NCBI RefSeq assembly: GCF_018598185.1
Contig: NZ_JAHESC010000006.1
Span: 1 to 64,000 of the forward strand
Length of the DNA stretch: 64,000 nt
Direction: 5' to 3'
Origin: Dawidia soli
GTDB taxonomy: Bacteria > Bacteroidota > Bacteroidia > Cytophagales > Cyclobacteriaceae
Shown here: one piece after another, positions 61,926-64,000 of the stretch
Numbering within the stretch: the first letter of the stretch is position 1
How the letters are laid out: each line of letters starts with the position of its first letter
Translations under genes and position numbers: made by a program
Notes under the pieces: generated by a model
Told to the model about the DNA's origin: nothing
The model's input: only the letters and a program-made list of their open reading frames with translations
Database searches by the model: none

Positions 61926-62435
61926 TCACCGCGCTGCGATCACAGCATAGGCGGGAGCCGGCTCAAATATCTTGCTTTGCGTGTCGACCACTTTCCAATC
62001 GTCTGCTTTCAACGCGGCCTTGATAGCGGGTACCGTTTTGCGATCTCCTGTTGCCGGCGCCTGGTGAAAGACATATAGTTTGCCGCCGGGCTTGAGAAAT
62101 TTTTTGACCAACGCCAGTTCGGGTGAGCCGGTCTTCCAGAAGTAGTTTACGTTAAACGCCACGATCTTGTGGAACCCTTTGTCGGGCAATGGCGCATCGT
62201 AAAGGGTCGCGGCGAGCAGGTTCACCTTTTTGGTTGTAATCCATTCTTCATTGCGTTTTGCCGCCCGGGTGATCATGGGCTGGGATCTGTCAAGGGCAAC
62301 AATAATTCCTGTTGTCAGGCCTTCCGCGAGCGAGGCTACCAGCAGGCCGGCGCCGCATCCAATTTCCAGAATGTGATCAGTAGCGGCTGCGTCGATTACG
62401 GTAGCAGCCCAGGCGAAGCGGGCGGGTATGGCCAT
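61926..62435 (-). CDS. class I SAM-dependent methyltransferase
   Basis: 169 residues. Motif I HILEIGCGAGLLVASLAEG (about 21-39), acidic loop ALDRSQPMITRAAKR, motif IV FHKIVAFNVNYFW and LKPGGKLYVFHQAPA. It is a compact, single-domain enzyme of unknown substrate, cytosolic. Stop separated by 17 bases from that of the GlxA-type regulator. The C-terminal FEPAPAYAVIAAR strand is typical of this small subgroup. Confidence 0.87.
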   Translation of the reverse strand: MAIPARFAWAATVIDAAATDHILEIGCGAGLLVASLAEGLTTGIIVALDRSQPMITRAAKRNEEWITTKKVNLLAATLYDAPLPDKGFHKIVAFNVNYFWKTGSPELALVKKFLKPGGKLYVFHQAPATGDRKTVPAIKAALKADDWKVVDTQSKIFEPAPAYAVIAAR

Positions 62436-62657
62436 TGGTGTTGTTTATATGAATTTCGGTATTTATTTCGCGAATGGCAACTATCCTTTGTTTAGCATGC
62501 GATAGGTACGATTGGAAATATCGGTCCATAGATCATTCAATACGTGCTTTTCATGGGTATATTTCGACCTCCGGGCCGGTTTCTTTTCCTGCCCGCTATG
62601 ATTTCGGATGTTTTTTTGTTCATTTGTTACCACCCTTATAACCGGCGATCGTCTTCT

Positions 62658-64000
62658 ATGGTTAAAATTCTACGGATCGTATATCTTATCATGGGCCCCT
62701 TTGTGTGCTGGGCGCAAAACCAACCCGATACCACCAAGGTGGTACTCCTGCACGACGTTGTGCTGACGGCATCGCGGCTGGAAGAGGACCTGGGGCGCTC
62801 GCCTGTCAGTGTCGAAAAACTATCGTCCCGCGTTCTCTATCATTCCGCGGCGCCATCGTTCTTTGATGCATTGGAAAATGTCAAGGGGGTACAGATGCTG
62901 GTGCCGAGTGTTGGGTTTAAAGTGATCAACACGCGCGGCTTTGGGAATACAACCAATGTACGGTTTGTCCAGATGGTCGATGGCATGGACAATCAGGCAC
63001 CACACCTGGGTACGCCGATCGCGAACATGCTCGGCCCGAGCGACCTGGATATACAACGTGTCGAGATCATTCCCGGTACGGCCTCGGCACTATATGGTAT
63101 GAATGCGATCAACGGCATGGCTAATTTCCTGACGAGAGATCCTTTTACCACAGAGGGGATAAGTTTGCAACAAAAGACCGGTGTCAACCGCATTCACACG
63201 GAAGGGGGCGGGAAGATATTTTCGGAGACGAGTCTGCGATGGGCCCGGAAGATCAACGAACACCTCGCGTTTAAGATCAATGGCTCGTACGTAACGGCTA
63301 CGGACTGGATTGCCGATGATCATACCGATCTGGCCGGCCATGCCAATGCCAGCACGGGGTTGCTGGGCGCGGACAATCCGGCGTTCGATCCTGTAAACGG
63401 CTATGGCAACGAGTCGTCCAATCGCCGCACGCTGTCGCTGGGGGGTAAGAACTATGTCGTCGCCCGTACAGGCTATGACGAACAGGAGCTCGTAGACTAT
63501 AGCATTCACAACGTTAAGGCCGACGCGGCGCTGCACTATGCCTTTACGCCCAACACCCGGCTGATCTATACGTATCGTTTCGCCAACCTCGACAATATTT
63601 ACCAGCGGGCCAACCGCTTCCGGCTCGAGGACTATCGGTTACAACAACATGGATTAGCTTTTACGTCGCGGTCGGTGCAGGCATTGGCGTATCTCAACGT
63701 CGAGAACACCGGCGAGTCTTACAATGCCCGGTCGATGGGGGAGAACATAGACCGCACGTTTAAGTCCGATAACGCCTGGTATGCCGACTATACCGCAGCC
63801 TTTCAGGACGCTGTTGCTTCTGGCATAAGCGTGGCCGATGCGCACCGGGCGGCGCGGGGTGTGAGCGATGCCGGACGGCCACAGCCGGGCACGGCGGTCT
63901 TTGACAACCTGATCGGTACACTGGGCGACATCAACAACTGGGATTATGGCGCCGCGCTGCGGGTGAAGTCAAGGATGCTGCACGTAGAAGGCCAACTGAA
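62658..64000 (+). CDS. TonB-dependent receptor, partial (runs off the window)
   Basis: An open frame of 447 codons continues to the window end without a stop. Signal peptide MVKILRIVYLIMGPFVCWAQ, then HDVVLTASRLEEDLGRSPVSVEKLSS and a plug domain (about 40-160; ALENVKGVQMLVPSVGFKVINTRGF, FVQMVDGMDNQAPHLG, LDIQRVEIIPGTASALYGMNAINGMANFLT). Barrel strands begin near 170. It lacks a carboxypeptidase-like N domain in the visible part. The C-terminal portion lies beyond the window; ligand unknown. Confidence 0.9.
   Translation, partial: MVKILRIVYLIMGPFVCWAQNQPDTTKVVLLHDVVLTASRLEEDLGRSPVSVEKLSSRVLYHSAAPSFFDALENVKGVQMLVPSVGFKVINTRGFGNTTNVRFVQMVDGMDNQAPHLGTPIANMLGPSDLDIQRVEIIPGTASALYGMNAINGMANFLTRDPFTTEGISLQQKTGVNRIHTEGGGKIFSETSLRWARKINEHLAFKINGSYVTATDWIADDHTDLAGHANASTGLLGADNPAFDPVNGYGNESSNRRTLSLGGKNYVVARTGYDEQELVDYSIHNVKADAALHYAFTPNTRLIYTYRFANLDNIYQRANRFRLEDYRLQQHGLAFTSRSVQALAYLNVENTGESYNARSMGENIDRTFKSDNAWYADYTAAFQDAVASGISVADAHRAARGVSDAGRPQPGTAVFDNLIGTLGDINNWDYGAALRVKSRMLHVEGQL

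Overview
The window comes from a Bacteroidota chromosome, most likely of the order Cytophagales. The evidence is SusC/SusD-type transporters with ECF sigma/FecR regulators, a type IX secretion (T9SS) sorting tail, a PorE-like envelope protein, many families restricted to or typical of this phylum (DUF4249, DUF4302, DUF3127, DUF6686), absence of clear Shine-Dalgarno sequences, and promoter-like TAnnTTTG boxes. The order placement is an inference from overall gene content.

Layout. 1-551 is non-coding: a terminator, an 11-bp tandem repeat and the promoter/leader of the ribosomal operon. 552-15353 is one long S10-spc-alpha ribosomal cluster (rplC to rplQ with secY, map, infA, rpmJ and rpoA). It starts at rplC without rpsJ, and an internal terminator/promoter junction lies between rpsN and rpsH. 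carA, eno and a FtsB/DivIC-like division gene follow to 18.4 kb. 18.4-31.8 kb is mixed housekeeping and envelope genes: type-2 malate/lactate dehydrogenase, a TonB receptor with YfiR, glutamine cyclotransferase, a PorE-like OmpA protein, a D-aminoacylase-like lipoprotein, methyltransferase, aspS, tadA and an SSB-like DUF3127 protein. 31.9-45 kb holds superoxide dismutase, a TonB receptor/DUF4249 pair, small regulatory-looking proteins, two secreted zinc proteases and a DinB protein.

45.3-57.6 kb is the main accessory locus: ECF sigma factor, a T9SS-secreted protein, FecR anti-sigma, a structured leader resembling an attenuator, SusC with an STN signalling domain, SusD, a zinc metallohydrolase lipoprotein, a DUF4302 lipoprotein and a small lipoprotein. 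Together these look like a self-regulated import system for an unidentified, perhaps peptide-like, substrate; an M1 aminopeptidase is encoded divergently next to it. 57.7-64 kb contains small conserved proteins, a formylglycine-generating-enzyme-like lipoprotein, a dense set of palindromes and direct repeats, the scar of an AAA ATPase gene, a GlxA-type regulator, a methyltransferase and the start of another TonB receptor that runs off the window.

The least explained signals are the mutually exclusive hairpins in the susC leader, the 32-bp direct repeats in front of the internally deleted ATPase gene, the 31-bp-arm palindrome built from 11-bp units, and the terminator/promoter junction inside the ribosomal operon.
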